Assembly: GCF_022869865.1 (NCBI RefSeq)
Contig: NZ_CP094984.1
Span: 2,604,001 to 2,668,000 of the forward strand
Source: Arthrobacter zhangbolii
GTDB taxonomy: Bacteria > Actinomycetota > Actinomycetes > Actinomycetales > Micrococcaceae
Direction of reading: 5' to 3'
DNA: 64,000 nucleotides
Shown here: positions 37,759 to 47,010 of the stretch, one piece after another
Numbering within the stretch: position 1 is the first letter of the stretch
Layout of the letters: every line of letters starts with the position of its first letter
Made by a program: the position numbers and the translations under genes
The notes under the pieces: model-generated
Seen by the model: only the letters and a program-made list of their open reading frames with translations
The model's database searches: none
Told to the model about the DNA's origin: nothing

Positions 37759-38571
37759 GTGGAAAACACTCACCAAAACGGTGACGCCAGGGCCCAGCTT
37801 GAAGGCTTTCTTTCGCATCTCCAAAATCTGCTGCGATACATTGACGCACGGTTACAGGAGAAGGGGACGATCGCGCAACGTTACCAGCCGCTGGAGCCAC
37901 TCAATCCGAAGTGGGGAATCCTGCCATTAGTGCTGTTGACTGTTGGTCTCGTGGTCCTTCTTACCGCAATCGGGACGCCGATCATTCAGGCATGGGCGAA
38001 AGCTGATGCGTATGCACAAGGACAAATCTTCTACTCGAATATCCAGCCGCTCAGCGTCGCCATTCTCGCAAGCCCGGTTGCCCTCGCCTTGGCATCGGCC
38101 ATCTGGCTCGTTCGCAACAGGCTCGTTCTTCCCCGGCTGCACGCCCGGACAGAACAGATCAATCAGCAGCGAGTGACGCACAACCAGGCCGTATCGGCTG
38201 ACGAGCAGCGAGTGGATGCCCAACTCACCCAGGCCAGCCGTGACTTTGCCTCGGACATCGGCAACCGGTTCCCTCAGGCCTACCTTTATGACGAAGCAGT
38301 CGGCTTCTGCCTCCAACTGGTGCGCGATCACCGGGCCAGCACCATTCACGATGCGATCAACCTCTACGAGACCGAACGTTACCGTCAGCGGATGGAAAAC
38401 CTGCAGGCCTGGCAACTGGCGGAAGCACAGCAGACGCGTAAGCTCATGGCTCTCGGCACCGTGGTCAACGCAGCGATGCAGGGCGCGATGATTGGGACCG
38501 TGCGACACGAAGGTGCACAGACTCGTGCGGCCCTACGCAAGCCCGTCAATGTGAACGTCAGGGTGCGCTGA
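37759..38571 (+). CDS. Two-helix membrane protein with long charged helix, unknown
   Basis: 270 aa, unrecognised. The N-terminus (1-50) is polar and Gln-rich, followed by two transmembrane helices (about residues 53-75 and 95-120) and a long, mostly helical cytoplasmic part rich in Gln, Arg and Ala (RTEQINQQRVTHNQAVSADE, ETERYRQRMENLQAWQLAEA), likely a coiled coil. GTG start after AAGGAAC. It overlaps the end of the convergent next gene by 14 nt. No function can be assigned. Confidence 0.6.
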   Translation: MENTHQNGDARAQLEGFLSHLQNLLRYIDARLQEKGTIAQRYQPLEPLNPKWGILPLVLLTVGLVVLLTAIGTPIIQAWAKADAYAQGQIFYSNIQPLSVAILASPVALALASAIWLVRNRLVLPRLHARTEQINQQRVTHNQAVSADEQRVDAQLTQASRDFASDIGNRFPQAYLYDEAVGFCLQLVRDHRASTIHDAINLYETERYRQRMENLQAWQLAEAQQTRKLMALGTVVNAAMQGAMIGTVRHEGAQTRAALRKPVNVNVRVR

Positions 38572-39010
38572 GGTCCGGCCACCACCAGCGGTGCCGTGAC
38601 CGGCGCTTTTGTGCACGCTCTGCCCTGCGTCGGGCGGCGTCGAAATAGTCCTCGCGCGCCGCATCAAAGACCGGCTGGGGCAGGGCCAACGGAGCACGGT
38701 CCAGCCGTCGTCCTGCCAGGATTTCGCCGATAGCACCCGGAATCATCCGCATTCCCTGAGCCCCCTTGATGGACCGCCTGATCCGTTCCCCCTCCGCCGT
38801 GAGCAGCATCCCCCACGACGAGTCCACTTCAGCCAGACCGGAACCGACCAGGATCGACATTGCCGTCTCCATCCGTTCCCGCGAAGGGACGTCGGCCTGC
38901 AACATGTCCCACCCCGGCAGCAGCGTCCGGAGCGTCGAGGGGCGCTTCCCAGGATGCAGCAAGGTCATAAGCGTTGCGGCATCGGAGATATCCAGGTTTC
39001 TACGGTCCAT
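38558..39010 (-). CDS. Hypothetical protein, possibly winged-helix
   Basis: 150 aa from the ATG at 39010, a start supported by TAGCGT 7 nt upstream. LDISDAATLMTLLHPG at the N-terminus and the ERMETAMSILVGSGLAEVDS segment look like a short winged-helix DNA-binding fold, and the C-terminus is basic and ends in RHRWWWPDLSAP. Identity and role unknown. Convergent with and overlapping the previous gene. Confidence 0.5.
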   Translation of the reverse strand: MDRRNLDISDAATLMTLLHPGKRPSTLRTLLPGWDMLQADVPSRERMETAMSILVGSGLAEVDSSWGMLLTAEGERIRRSIKGAQGMRMIPGAIGEILAGRRLDRAPLALPQPVFDAAREDYFDAARRRAERAQKRRSRHRWWWPDLSAP

Positions 39011-39017
39011 GCCGGTC

Positions 39018-39023
39018 ACGCTA
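39018..39023 (-). promoter_or_regulatory. -10 box for leaderless gene ending at 38558
   Basis: TAGCGT on the minus strand, 7 nt before the ATG at 39010. Confidence 0.5.
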
Positions 39024-39107
39024 GCGCATTTCGAGAAAGCTTGTTGTGAGCACCCCCACTGTTCCGGTACCAGCTCGATACTGGCGTGGGACTGACGTTG
39101 CTTTAGG

Positions 39108-39398
39108 TCAGAAGACGGTACGTTCATTGCCCTTCAAGAAACTCACAGCCCCTGAAGGATAGCCTACCCAGTCCGAACGATTCTGGAGAAAGAGTTCCTT
39201 GGCCTTATCGAGGCACATATAGGCATCGGTTCGTGAGTGGTCTTTATCAGGAACGAGCGCTTTAAGTAATTCGACTGTATCCAGGTGTATCTCTCGGCCT
39301 TGATCGTCAATAAGCGCATACTCCCAATTATGAGATAATCCGAAAAGACCAGATCGCCGATGCTCTACTGCTTTCAGATATCTTTCCTTATACGCCAT
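39108..39398 (-). CDS. Hypothetical small protein
   Basis: 96 aa with a composition clearly different from the neighbouring core genes (AT-richer codons, many Lys, Asp, Tyr): YLKAVEHRRSGLFGLSHN, YALIDDQGREIHLDTVELLK, YPSGAVSFLKGNERT. No family recognised. On the minus strand TTGGCT-N17-TAACTA upstream (about 39440-39468) could be its promoter. It lies in the islet of likely acquired genes before ychF. Confidence 0.5.
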   Translation of the reverse strand: MAYKERYLKAVEHRRSGLFGLSHNWEYALIDDQGREIHLDTVELLKALVPDKDHSRTDAYMCLDKAKELFLQNRSDWVGYPSGAVSFLKGNERTVF

Positions 39399-39481
39399 AT
39401 TGACTACCCAAATCCCATGCTGCTTGTGGATCCTGACTATAGTTAGGATACCCCGACACCCGAGCCAACTATTCCTGAATC

Positions 39482-39725
39482 ATCGGCATCGGCTTTGACC
39501 CTCCTGTGTTCGAGGACACCCTCGAGAGCAACAACGCGCTTAGCTGGCTGGCACCCGTCAGCCGTTCAACTTCGCATGATCAACAACATTCTCGGCGACG
39601 ATAACAAGCAGAAGTACATCGGCGAAAATGAAGCAGCGTTGAAAGAGCAGACCAAGGTGTTCCGCTCCGGGATCATCGCAACCGTCGATCCCGAGATCAC
39701 CATCGACTTTGAGTTCGCAGGGTAG
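39482..39725 (+). pseudogene. Decayed gene remnant
   Basis: Two short protein-like pieces lie in different frames: GFDPPVFEDTLESNNALSWL (about 39495-39555) and, one frame over, INNILGDDNKQKYIGENEAA continuing to DPEITIDFEFAG before a stop at 39725. The change of frame and the lack of an in-frame start argue for the end of a once longer gene. I do not recognise the parent family. Confidence 0.35.
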
Positions 39726-39832
39726 ATGCCAGCACCGTGTCCTGGCTGAAACTAGTCGTCGTCCTTCGAGGACAACTCGGCCATCGTTTGCTTCATCGGT
39801 TCAAGCTACCAAGGGACAAGCGAGAAGGGGTC

Positions 39833-39854
39833 GTTGAGAACATGTGTTCTCAAC
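39833..39854. repeat. Perfect palindrome downstream of ychF
   Basis: Arm GTTGAGAACA and its complement around a TG centre, 22 bp in all; GGGG and CCCC 2 nt outside extend the hairpin. 28 nt after the ychF stop. It may be the ychF terminator (no T-tract) or a boundary element of the islet. Confidence 0.6.
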
Positions 39855-39882
39855 AGCCCCCTCCGAGTCCCATAATCAGGAA

Positions 39883-40968
39883 CTAAACATTGAACCTAAA
39901 CTCCACCACGTCGCCGTCGGCCATAACGTATTCCTTGCCTTCGATGCGGACCTTGCCGCGGGACTTGGCTTCGGCCATGGAACCGGCTTCCACCAGGTCA
40001 TCGAAGGACACTACTTCAGCCTTGATGAAGCCGCGCTGGAAGTCGGAGTGGATCACGCCGGCCGCCTGCGGTGCGGTGTCGCCCTTGCGGATGGTCCATG
40101 CACGGGTTTCCTTGGGACCGGCCGTCAGGTAGGTCTGCAAGCCCAGGGTGTGGAAGCCGACGCGGGCCAGCTTGTCCAGGCCGGACTCTTCCTGACCGCT
40201 CATCTCCAGCATTTCCCGGGCTTCTTCCTCATCCAGCTCCACCAAGTCGGCTTCGAGCTTGGCGTCGAGGAAGATGGCGTCCGCCGGGGCAACGAGTTCG
40301 CGCAGTTCGGCCTGGCGCTCCGGGTTGCCCAGCACGGCGTCGTCCACGTTGAACACGTAGATGAACGGCTTGGCGGTGAGCAGGCTCAGCTCGCGGAGGT
40401 GCTCCATCTCCAGCTTGTCCTTCTCCACCGAGGAGAAGATGGTGTCGCCGCGTTCCAGCACGGCCTGCGCAGCCTGCATGGCGGTCAGCTGCGCCGCCTC
40501 GCGCTTCTTGATCTTGACTTCCTTTTCCACCCGCGGGATCGCCTTTTCCAGCGTCTGCAGGTCGGCCAGGATCAGTTCGGTGTTGATGGTCTCCATGTCG
40601 GAGCGCGGATCCACCTTGCCGTCCACGTGGATGACATCGGGGTCATCGAACACACGGATAACCTGGGCAATGGCCTCGGCCTCGCGGATGTTGGCCAGGA
40701 ACTGGTTGCCCAGTCCCTCACCTTCGGAGGCACCCTTCACAATGCCGGCAATGTCCACAAAGGACACGGTTGCCGGGAGGATGCGCGCCGAACCGAAGAT
40801 CTCGGCCAGCTTCGCCAGCCGCGGATCCGGAAGCGAGACGACGCCGACATTCGGTTCGATGGTGGCGAACGGATAGTTCGCCGCCAGCACGTTGTTGCGG
40901 GTCAGCGCATTGAACAGGGTTGATTTGCCGACGTTGGGCAGGCCGACGATGCCAATAGTAAGAGCCAC
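39883..40968 (-). CDS. ychF: Redox-regulated ATPase YchF (OLA1 family)
   Basis: 361 aa. GIVGLPNVGKSTLFNALT is G1, VDIAGIVKGASEGEG is the G3 region, NVDDAVLG stands at the altered G4 that makes this Obg relative prefer ATP, and the C-terminal TGS domain (GVIHSDFQRGFIKAEVV) is complete. It binds ribosomes and acts in translation and oxidative-stress control. GTG start; TATCAT lies 8 nt before it, so the mRNA may be leaderless. Confidence 0.95.
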   Translation of the reverse strand: MALTIGIVGLPNVGKSTLFNALTRNNVLAANYPFATIEPNVGVVSLPDPRLAKLAEIFGSARILPATVSFVDIAGIVKGASEGEGLGNQFLANIREAEAIAQVIRVFDDPDVIHVDGKVDPRSDMETINTELILADLQTLEKAIPRVEKEVKIKKREAAQLTAMQAAQAVLERGDTIFSSVEKDKLEMEHLRELSLLTAKPFIYVFNVDDAVLGNPERQAELRELVAPADAIFLDAKLEADLVELDEEEAREMLEMSGQEESGLDKLARVGFHTLGLQTYLTAGPKETRAWTIRKGDTAPQAAGVIHSDFQRGFIKAEVVSFDDLVEAGSMAEAKSRGKVRIEGKEYVMADGDVVEFRFNV

Positions 40969-40989
40969 GTTAGTAAATGATACCGGGCG

Positions 40990-42075
40990 CTAGGACTCGT
41001 CGGCACGGCGGCGGCCGCCAAGCCCGCGGGAGGAATCCCCCATGGCCTTCAGGGTGGCCCGGATTTCCTTGGGCAGCGAGAAGATAATGTCCTCTTCGGC
41101 CGTTACTACCTCTTCGACGTCGCCGTAGCCGTACTCGGCAAGCAGGTTCAGCACATCCTGGACCAGGTTCTCCGGCACGGAGGCTCCGGACGTGACACCC
41201 ACGGTGGCCACGCCCTCGAACCAGCTTTCATCCACTTCGTTGGCAAAGTCCACGCGGTAGGAGGCCTTGGCGCCGTATTCAAGCGCCACTTCCACGAGCC
41301 GGACGGAGTTGGAGGAGTTCGCCGACCCCACCACCAGCACCAGATCCGCTTCCGGGGCAATCTTCTTGATGGCCGCCTGGCGGTTGGAGGTGGCGTAGCA
41401 AATGTCGTCGCTGGGCGGATCCTGCAGGGTGGGGAAACGTTCCCGGAGCAGGTTCACGGTGTGCATGGCTTCGTCCACGCTCAGGGTGGTCTGGGACAGC
41501 CAGATGACCTTCTCCGGATCCCGGACGGTGACCTTGTCCACGTCTTCGGGTCCGTTCACAATCTGCATGTGCTCGGGAGCTTCGCCGTAGGTGCCCTCGA
41601 CCTCTTCGTGCCCTTCGTGTCCGATGAGCAGGATGTCGAAATCGTCGCGGGCAAAGCGCACTGCTTCGCGGTGCACCTTGGTGACCAGCGGGCACGTGGC
41701 ATCGATGGTCTGCAGGTTCCGATCCTTGGCGGACTGCACGACGGCGGGTGAGACTCCGTGGGCGGAGAAGATCAGCCGGGCGCCTTCCGGCACCTCGTCG
41801 GTCTCATCCACAAAGATGGCGCCCTGTTCCTCCAGGGTGTGGACCACATGCAGGTTGTGGACAATCTGCTTACGCACGTAGATGGGTGGGCCGTAGGCCT
41901 CCAGCGCCTTCTCGACGGCGATCACTGCGCGGTCCACTCCGGCGCAGTAGCCCCGTGGCGCCGCCAGCAGGACACGCCGGGGCCCGTACACCGGAGCAGC
42001 GGAAGCCACGTCCTCGGGGGTGCGGCGCCGCCGGGGCACGGTGGGCATAGGCACGGAGACAACTGTGCTGGTCAT
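40990..42075 (-). CDS. ispH: 4-hydroxy-3-methylbut-2-enyl diphosphate reductase
   Basis: 361 aa. The three cysteines that hold the 4Fe-4S cluster are in [10 protein letters not shown] (C44), [11 protein letters not shown] and [11 protein letters not shown]. It makes isopentenyl and dimethylallyl diphosphate in the last MEP-pathway step. The start follows TAGCAT by 6 nt. Same strand as ychF, 21 nt upstream of it. Its proximity to xseAB is conserved in actinobacteria. Confidence 0.95.
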   Translation of the reverse strand: MTSTVVSVPMPTVPRRRRTPEDVASAAPVYGPRRVLLAAPRGYCAGVDRAVIAVEKALEAYGPPIYVRKQIVHNLHVVHTLEEQGAIFVDETDEVPEGARLIFSAHGVSPAVVQSAKDRNLQTIDATCPLVTKVHREAVRFARDDFDILLIGHEGHEEVEGTYGEAPEHMQIVNGPEDVDKVTVRDPEKVIWLSQTTLSVDEAMHTVNLLRERFPTLQDPPSDDICYATSNRQAAIKKIAPEADLVLVVGSANSSNSVRLVEVALEYGAKASYRVDFANEVDESWFEGVATVGVTSGASVPENLVQDVLNLLAEYGYGDVEEVVTAEEDIIFSLPKEIRATLKAMGDSSRGLGGRRRADES

Positions 42076-42081
42076 GCACCC

Positions 42082-42087
42082 ATGCTA
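42082..42087 (-). promoter_or_regulatory. -10 box for leaderless ispH
   Basis: TAGCAT on the minus strand, 6 nt before the ispH ATG. Confidence 0.55.
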
Positions 42088-42142
42088 TCGGGTATGCCCT
42101 GCCTCGCCGGGCCACAGCGGGGTGGGTACGCTCACAGCAGAG

Positions 42143-42973
42143 CTACCGACGGGCAGCACTCAGTCCCCGGAGCAGCAGCCCCACCACGAACACCGCCGCC
42201 CCGGCCAGCATCAGGGCCACCGTCCACGCTGACAGGCTTGCGGCTGCCTGTCCGGCGAACGCATTGGCGAAAGCCGATGCCACCGGGCTGCTGAACTGCT
42301 GGGCTGACACCTGTTCCGGGATCCGTTCTGCTCCAAACCACAGCACGGCACCTGCGAGCGCCGCACCCAGGCCCATCAGGGCGAAGGTTGTGGACCGCCG
42401 CCGCGCCGTCAGCAGGGCCAGGATCGCTGCCGCGGCGGCGGCCAGAGCCAGTACCGGCCAGGCCTCCCCTGCACGTTCCACGTTGCGCAGCAGGTCAGGA
42501 TGCCCCGCTCCGCCAATCTGCACCGGCACCTGCTCCGGGGCGGGAACATCCACGTTCAGCTCGCTTCCCACCGTTTCCGTGACCAGCCCGACAAGGGGCG
42601 CAACGTCCAGGGTCAGGTTTCCGGACGGCTCTCCGCCGTTTTCGGCAGAGAACGTGAGCGCATGCGAGCGGCGCAGCGACTCGCTCCAGGCTTCCGGATA
42701 GTCCGGCAATGCCTGGACATTTTCCACCGCGGAGGTGATCACCGGTGTCACCAGGTCCGCCAACGGTTCCGGCACATCGGCAGAGGCGGCAGCCTCCGTG
42801 GCCAGAGAGGAGGCAAGCTCGCGCTGGAACGCCTCATCCTCGGCCAGCGGCGCTCCCAGGGCGACAAACCCGCTTTCGGTCACGACGTTGGTGTTAAGCC
42901 AGGCTCCGCAGAAGGCAGCGGCTGTGAGCAGCACGGCCAGCAGGCCCAGGATCGCCGAGGCGAGGGTGCGCAT
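42143..42973 (-). CDS. Membrane protein, unknown function
   Basis: 276 aa. First helix at about residues 5-26, then an extracytoplasmic domain of about 130 residues with ESGFVALGAPLAEDEAFQRE and DVAPLVGLVTETVGSELNVD, then three helices (about 170-190, 195-212, 240-265). Similar proteins occur beside ispH/xseA in Arthrobacter. No catalytic motif. The ATG is preceded by AAGGAA. Confidence 0.7.
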   Translation of the reverse strand: MRTLASAILGLLAVLLTAAAFCGAWLNTNVVTESGFVALGAPLAEDEAFQRELASSLATEAAASADVPEPLADLVTPVITSAVENVQALPDYPEAWSESLRRSHALTFSAENGGEPSGNLTLDVAPLVGLVTETVGSELNVDVPAPEQVPVQIGGAGHPDLLRNVERAGEAWPVLALAAAAAAILALLTARRRSTTFALMGLGAALAGAVLWFGAERIPEQVSAQQFSSPVASAFANAFAGQAAASLSAWTVALMLAGAAVFVVGLLLRGLSAARR

Positions 42974-43136
42974 AGGGGGTTCCTTGTCTGTTGCGGTCCG
43001 GCGGCATGCCGGCTGTTTCGGCCCGCGTCGGGGTCCGGTTGGAGCAGGACAGGGGGACGCACCTGATACACATTAAGCTGTACCGGTTTCCACTCCGGTT
43101 CCAGTGCCACATCCAATCCACCGCGGGAGCCTCCAG

Positions 43137-44405
43137 ATGCAAGACGACAGCGGGCCGTTGAGTCCCGAGAATACCCCGGAGAAGACCACACTGCCCGCAA
43201 CGGCCGCGCAGACCTCACCGGAGAATCCGTGGCCGCTGGCACTGCTCTCCAAGAACCTGAAGAGCTACATTGACCGTGCTCCGGCCACCTGGGTGGAAGG
43301 CCAGGTCATCGAGCTGAACCGGCGTGCCAACGCCTCCTACATCACCCTGCGCGACGTCGACGCCGAAGTTTCGCTGTCGCTGACGGCATGGAGCGCAGTG
43401 ATGAACAGGCTCGAGCTTCCCTTGGAGCGGGGTGCCCGGGTGGTGGCCCTGGTCAAACCCGACTTCTGGGTGAAAACCGGGCGGCTGTCCATGCAGACCC
43501 GGGACATCCGGCCCGTGGGGCTGGGGGATCTGCTGGCCCGGATCGAACGGCTGCGGCAGGCACTGGCCGCCGAAGGCCTGTTCCGGGAAGACCGCAAGCT
43601 TCCCCTGCCGCTGCTGCCGGGCCGGATCGGCCTGATCACCGGCCGCAACTCCGATGCCATGAAGGACGTGATGCGCAACGCCGCCCTGCGCTGGCCAGCT
43701 GTCGCCTTCGAGGTACGCGAGGTAGCGGTCCAGGGCGTCAACGCCGTCGCAGAGGTGAGCCGGGCTCTGGCCGAGCTGGATGCCATGCCCGAGGTGGACG
43801 TCATCGTGATCGCGCGCGGCGGCGGATCGCTGGAGGATCTGCTGCCGTTCAGCCACGAGGACCTGGTCCGCGCGGTATCCGCCGCGCTCACCCCTGTGGT
43901 CAGTGCCATCGGCCACGAGGCGGACCGTCCGCTGCTCGACGACGTCGCCGACCTGCGTGCCTCGACCCCCACGGATGCTGCCAAACGAATTGTCCCTGAC
44001 GTGGGCGAGGAACTGACCCGGGTCCGGCAGTCCCGGGCCCAGCTGCGCCGCGTGATTCAGACGCTGCTTGCCCGGGAAACGGACCGGCTGAACCATATCC
44101 GGTCCCGGCCGGTGCTGGCCGCACCGCTTTCCATGGTCGAGTACCGGGAAGAGGAGATCTCCCGGCTGCGCGGCAGGGCCCTCTCTGCTGTGACCGCCGA
44201 AGTACGGCGGGACACGGACCGCATCGGGCACCTGCGAGCCCAGGTTCGCGCGCTTTCGCCGCAGAACACCTTGGACCGCGGTTACGCCGTGGTGCAGCTG
44301 AAGGACGGTTCAGTAGTACGCGACGCAGGCACGGTGCCCGCAGAAGCCCCGCTAAGGATCCGCGTGGCAGTCGGTGAGCTCACCGCCACCGAAGGCACGC
44401 GCTGA
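43137..44405 (+). CDS. xseA: Exodeoxyribonuclease VII large subunit
   Basis: 422 aa. The OB-fold (about 30-125, NLKSYIDRAPATWVEGQVIE) is followed by the catalytic domain with GRIGLITGRNSDAMKDVM, VIVIARGGGSLEDLLPF and GHEADRPLLDDVADLRASTP, then a coiled-coil tail. With XseB it degrades single-stranded DNA. ATG at 43137 after GGGAGCC. xseB follows after 86 nt. Confidence 0.95.
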   Translation: MQDDSGPLSPENTPEKTTLPATAAQTSPENPWPLALLSKNLKSYIDRAPATWVEGQVIELNRRANASYITLRDVDAEVSLSLTAWSAVMNRLELPLERGARVVALVKPDFWVKTGRLSMQTRDIRPVGLGDLLARIERLRQALAAEGLFREDRKLPLPLLPGRIGLITGRNSDAMKDVMRNAALRWPAVAFEVREVAVQGVNAVAEVSRALAELDAMPEVDVIVIARGGGSLEDLLPFSHEDLVRAVSAALTPVVSAIGHEADRPLLDDVADLRASTPTDAAKRIVPDVGEELTRVRQSRAQLRRVIQTLLARETDRLNHIRSRPVLAAPLSMVEYREEEISRLRGRALSAVTAEVRRDTDRIGHLRAQVRALSPQNTLDRGYAVVQLKDGSVVRDAGTVPAEAPLRIRVAVGELTATEGTR

Positions 44406-44491
44406 CCGGACTCTCCCGTGGACCCGTCCGGGCCGCCACGAACACCATTCACACCAAGACACAGCACGCCAGCAAGCATTGAGGACAAGAC

Positions 44492-44719
44492 ATGAGTGAA
44501 ACACCGGCAGTACCGGCAGACATCGAGGCCATGAGCTACGAGCAGGCCCGCGACGAACTGATGGCAGTGGTGGGACGGCTCGAAACCGGCGGCGCCAGCC
44601 TGGAGGAATCACTGGCCCTGTGGGAGCGCGGCGAGCACCTGGCCAGCCGCTGCGAGTCATGGCTTCAGGGCGCCCGGGAGCGCCTGGACGCCGCCCGGGA
44701 ACGGGCTGCCGGCGAATAA
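44492..44719 (+). CDS. xseB: Exodeoxyribonuclease VII small subunit
   Basis: 75 aa. [20 protein letters not shown] and [20 protein letters not shown] is the compact two-helix XseB sequence. Several copies bind the coiled coil of XseA. The start is preceded by GAGGACAAG. Its stop codon lies in the loop of the following hairpin. Confidence 0.94.
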   Translation: MSETPAVPADIEAMSYEQARDELMAVVGRLETGGASLEESLALWERGEHLASRCESWLQGARERLDAARERAAGE

Positions 44720-44732
44720 CGCCGGCAGCCCG
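44701..44732 (+). terminator. Hairpin enclosing the xseB stop
   Basis: ACGGGCTGCCGGC pairs with its complement; the 6-nt loop contains the TAA of xseB (44717-44719). It separates convergent xseB and the aminotransferase gene. Confidence 0.65.
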
Positions 44733-44752
44733 TCGTCACGCCCGGAAACCAG

Positions 44753-45970
44753 CTACTTCCGGTACCCGGCGAGGAACTCGCCCAAGCGCGTCATGGCATC
44801 CTCGATGTCCTCCACGCTGGGCAGGAACACCATGCGGAAATGGTCCGGCCGTACCCAGTTGAAGGCCGTGCCCACGGAAATCAGGATTTTCTGCTGCTTG
44901 AGCAGGTCCAGGGCAAACTGCTCGTCATCCTTGATGGGGTAAACATCCGGATCGAGCCGCGGGAACAGGTACAGGGCACCCTGGGCCAGTTCGCAGCTGA
45001 CCCCGGGAATGTCGTTGAGCATCTGGTAGGCCTTGTCCCGCTGGGCGCGCAGCCGGCCGCCGGGCAGGATCAGGTCATTGATGCTCTGGTAGCCGCCGAG
45101 GGCGGTCTGGATGGCGTGCTGGGCGGGAACGTTGGCGCACAGCCGCATGTTCGCCAGCAGGTTGATGCCCTCGATGTAGTCCGCGGCATCCTGCTTGGGG
45201 CCGGAGATGGCCATCCAGCCGCTGCGGTAGCCGGCAATCCGGTACGCCTTGGACAGGCCGCTGAAGGTCAGGCAGAGGACGTCATCCCCCGTGAGGGAGG
45301 CGGAGTTGATGTGCACGGCGTCGTCGTAGACGATCTTTTCGTAGATTTCATCCGAGAAGATGATCAGGCCGTGCTTGCGTGCCAGTTCAACGATCGACTT
45401 CACCACGTGTTCGGGGTAGACCGCACCCGTGGGGTTGTTCGGGTTGATCAGCACAATGCCCTTGGTCCGGTCGGTGATCTTCGCTGCGATGTCATCCACA
45501 TCGGGCCACCAGTGCTCCGATTCATCGCACATGTAGTGCACGGCTGTACCGCCGGCCAGGGAGACCGACGCCGTCCAGAGCGGGTAGTCGGGGGCGGGCA
45601 CGAGGATCTCGTCGCCGTTGTTCAGCAGCGCCTGCAGGGACAGCGTAATGAGTTCGCTGACGCCGTTTCCCAGGTAAACGTCATCGACGTCGATGTTGTT
45701 GATACCCCGGCCCTGGTAGTACTGCACCACGGCAGTGCGGGCGGAGAAGATGCCGCGGGAATCGCTGTACCCCTGTGCCTTGGGCAGGTGGCGCATCATG
45801 TCCACCAGAATGGCCTCGGGTGCCTCAAAGCCGAACGGGGCGGGGTTGCCGATGTTCAGTTTCAGGATGCGGTGGCCGGCCGCCTCCATGCGCTGCGCGT
45901 GTTCCAGCAGCGGTCCGCGGATGTCATAGAGGACGTTATGGAGTTTGTGCGACTGCTTGAATTCTGCCAT
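44753..45970 (-). CDS. AlaT/AlaA-type PLP aminotransferase
   Basis: 405 aa fold-type I aminotransferase. NPNNPTGAVYP, the SDEIYEKIVYDD segment and FSGLSKAYRIAGYRSGWM (with the PLP lysine) are intact. The overall sequence is of the AlaA/YfbQ group, which makes alanine from pyruvate and glutamate; the exact substrate is inferred. Terminator hairpins on both sides suggest a single-gene transcript. Confidence 0.9.
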   Translation of the reverse strand: MAEFKQSHKLHNVLYDIRGPLLEHAQRMEAAGHRILKLNIGNPAPFGFEAPEAILVDMMRHLPKAQGYSDSRGIFSARTAVVQYYQGRGINNIDVDDVYLGNGVSELITLSLQALLNNGDEILVPAPDYPLWTASVSLAGGTAVHYMCDESEHWWPDVDDIAAKITDRTKGIVLINPNNPTGAVYPEHVVKSIVELARKHGLIIFSDEIYEKIVYDDAVHINSASLTGDDVLCLTFSGLSKAYRIAGYRSGWMAISGPKQDAADYIEGINLLANMRLCANVPAQHAIQTALGGYQSINDLILPGGRLRAQRDKAYQMLNDIPGVSCELAQGALYLFPRLDPDVYPIKDDEQFALDLLKQQKILISVGTAFNWVRPDHFRMVFLPSVEDIEDAMTRLGEFLAGYRK

Positions 45971-45992
45971 TTCTTTAGGATGCCATAGCGCA

Positions 45993-46027
45993 GCACCCCC
46001 GCAGCGTATGTGTCACTGCGGGGGTGC
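45993..46027. terminator. Hairpin downstream of the compatible-solute ABC operon
   Basis: 12-bp arms GCACCCCCGCAG and complement with an 11-nt loop, 30 nt after the receptor stop. Confidence 0.6.
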
Positions 46028-46056
46028 CGGATGCGCACCGGGGAACCGGCCGGGGC

Positions 46057-47010
46057 TCAGGCGAGGCCCTTTTCCTCCAGCCAGTCCTGCGCTGCTTCGC
46101 TCGGATCCAGTTTCTGGTCGCCACTGACGGCCTGGTTCAGGGCAATCAGGTCCTCAGTGGTCAGCTGGGCTGAAACACTGTTCAGGACCTCGCGTGCTTC
46201 CTCGCTGACCCGGTCATCGGCAATCAGGGGGATGACCTGCTGGGCAGGCCAGTTCTGCTTCGGGTCTTCCAGGACCACCAGGCCGTTTTCCTCGATGGCG
46301 GGGCTGGTGGTGTAGATATCGGCCACCTGCACGTCGTCGTTGATCAGGGCATCGACCGTCAGCGGTCCCCCGCTGTCACCGATGGCAGTGAATTCCTTGA
46401 ACTCGCAGCCATACTTCTCCTTCAGCCCGGCCAGGCCCTGGGTGCGCTCGGCGAACTCGGCCGGTGCGCCGAGGGTAAGTTCCCCGCACACCTCGGCCAG
46501 GTCCTCCACGGTCTCCAGCTGGTACTTTTCGGCAGTGGCCGCAGTGACCACCATGGCGTCCTTGTCCTGGGCATCCGACGGTTCAAGAACCACCAGGTTT
46601 TCCGGCAGCTTCTCCCCCAGTGCATCGACAATTTCGCCGGGATCCACCAGAGCGGTTTCCGGGTCCACCTCCACCAGCAGTGCGCCGGTGTATTCGGGGA
46701 TCAGGTCAATCGAGCCGTCTTCCAAGGCCGGGATGTACACTTCCCGGGACCCGATCCCGAGCCGCGTCTCCGCCGGAACACCGGCAGCGTTCAGGGCGCC
46801 GGCATAGATCTCGGCAATGGTGCTGCTTTCCGGGAAGTCCGCGGACCCCACCACCAGCGTCTGCTCGCTGCTGCTGCCGGAGGCGGCCGGAGCGCTTTCA
46901 TTCTCCAGCGGATCGCCTCCTCCGCTGCAGCCGGCCAGGGCCAGTGCCATCCCGCCGGCGAGGACCGCCAGGGCCTTCCGCCGGGGATTCCGGCTCGCGT
47001 GCTGCATCAT
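46057..47010 (-). CDS. Glycine-betaine/choline-type ABC receptor lipoprotein
   Basis: 317 aa. The ATG at 47010 overlaps the stop of the upstream permease (ATGA). Signal peptide with lipobox LAGCSG, then OpuAC-type domain (VVGSADFPESSTIAEIYAGA, LGIGSREVYIPALEDGSIDL, PEYTGALLVEV). Closest in layout to OpuCC/ProX receptors for betaine, choline or carnitine; other members bind ergothioneine. Exported and lipid-anchored. Confidence 0.9.
   Translation of the reverse strand: MMQHASRNPRRKALAVLAGGMALALAGCSGGGDPLENESAPAASGSSSEQTLVVGSADFPESSTIAEIYAGALNAAGVPAETRLGIGSREVYIPALEDGSIDLIPEYTGALLVEVDPETALVDPGEIVDALGEKLPENLVVLEPSDAQDKDAMVVTAATAEKYQLETVEDLAEVCGELTLGAPAEFAERTQGLAGLKEKYGCEFKEFTAIGDSGGPLTVDALINDDVQVADIYTTSPAIEENGLVVLEDPKQNWPAQQVIPLIADDRVSEEAREVLNSVSAQLTTEDLIALNQAVSGDQKLDPSEAAQDWLEEKGLA

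Noticed and set aside
39726-39882. tRNA gene or attachment site next to the islet
   Set aside because: GGTTCAA appears (39799) but no acceptor stem, anticodon arm or CCA-like end can be built around it.
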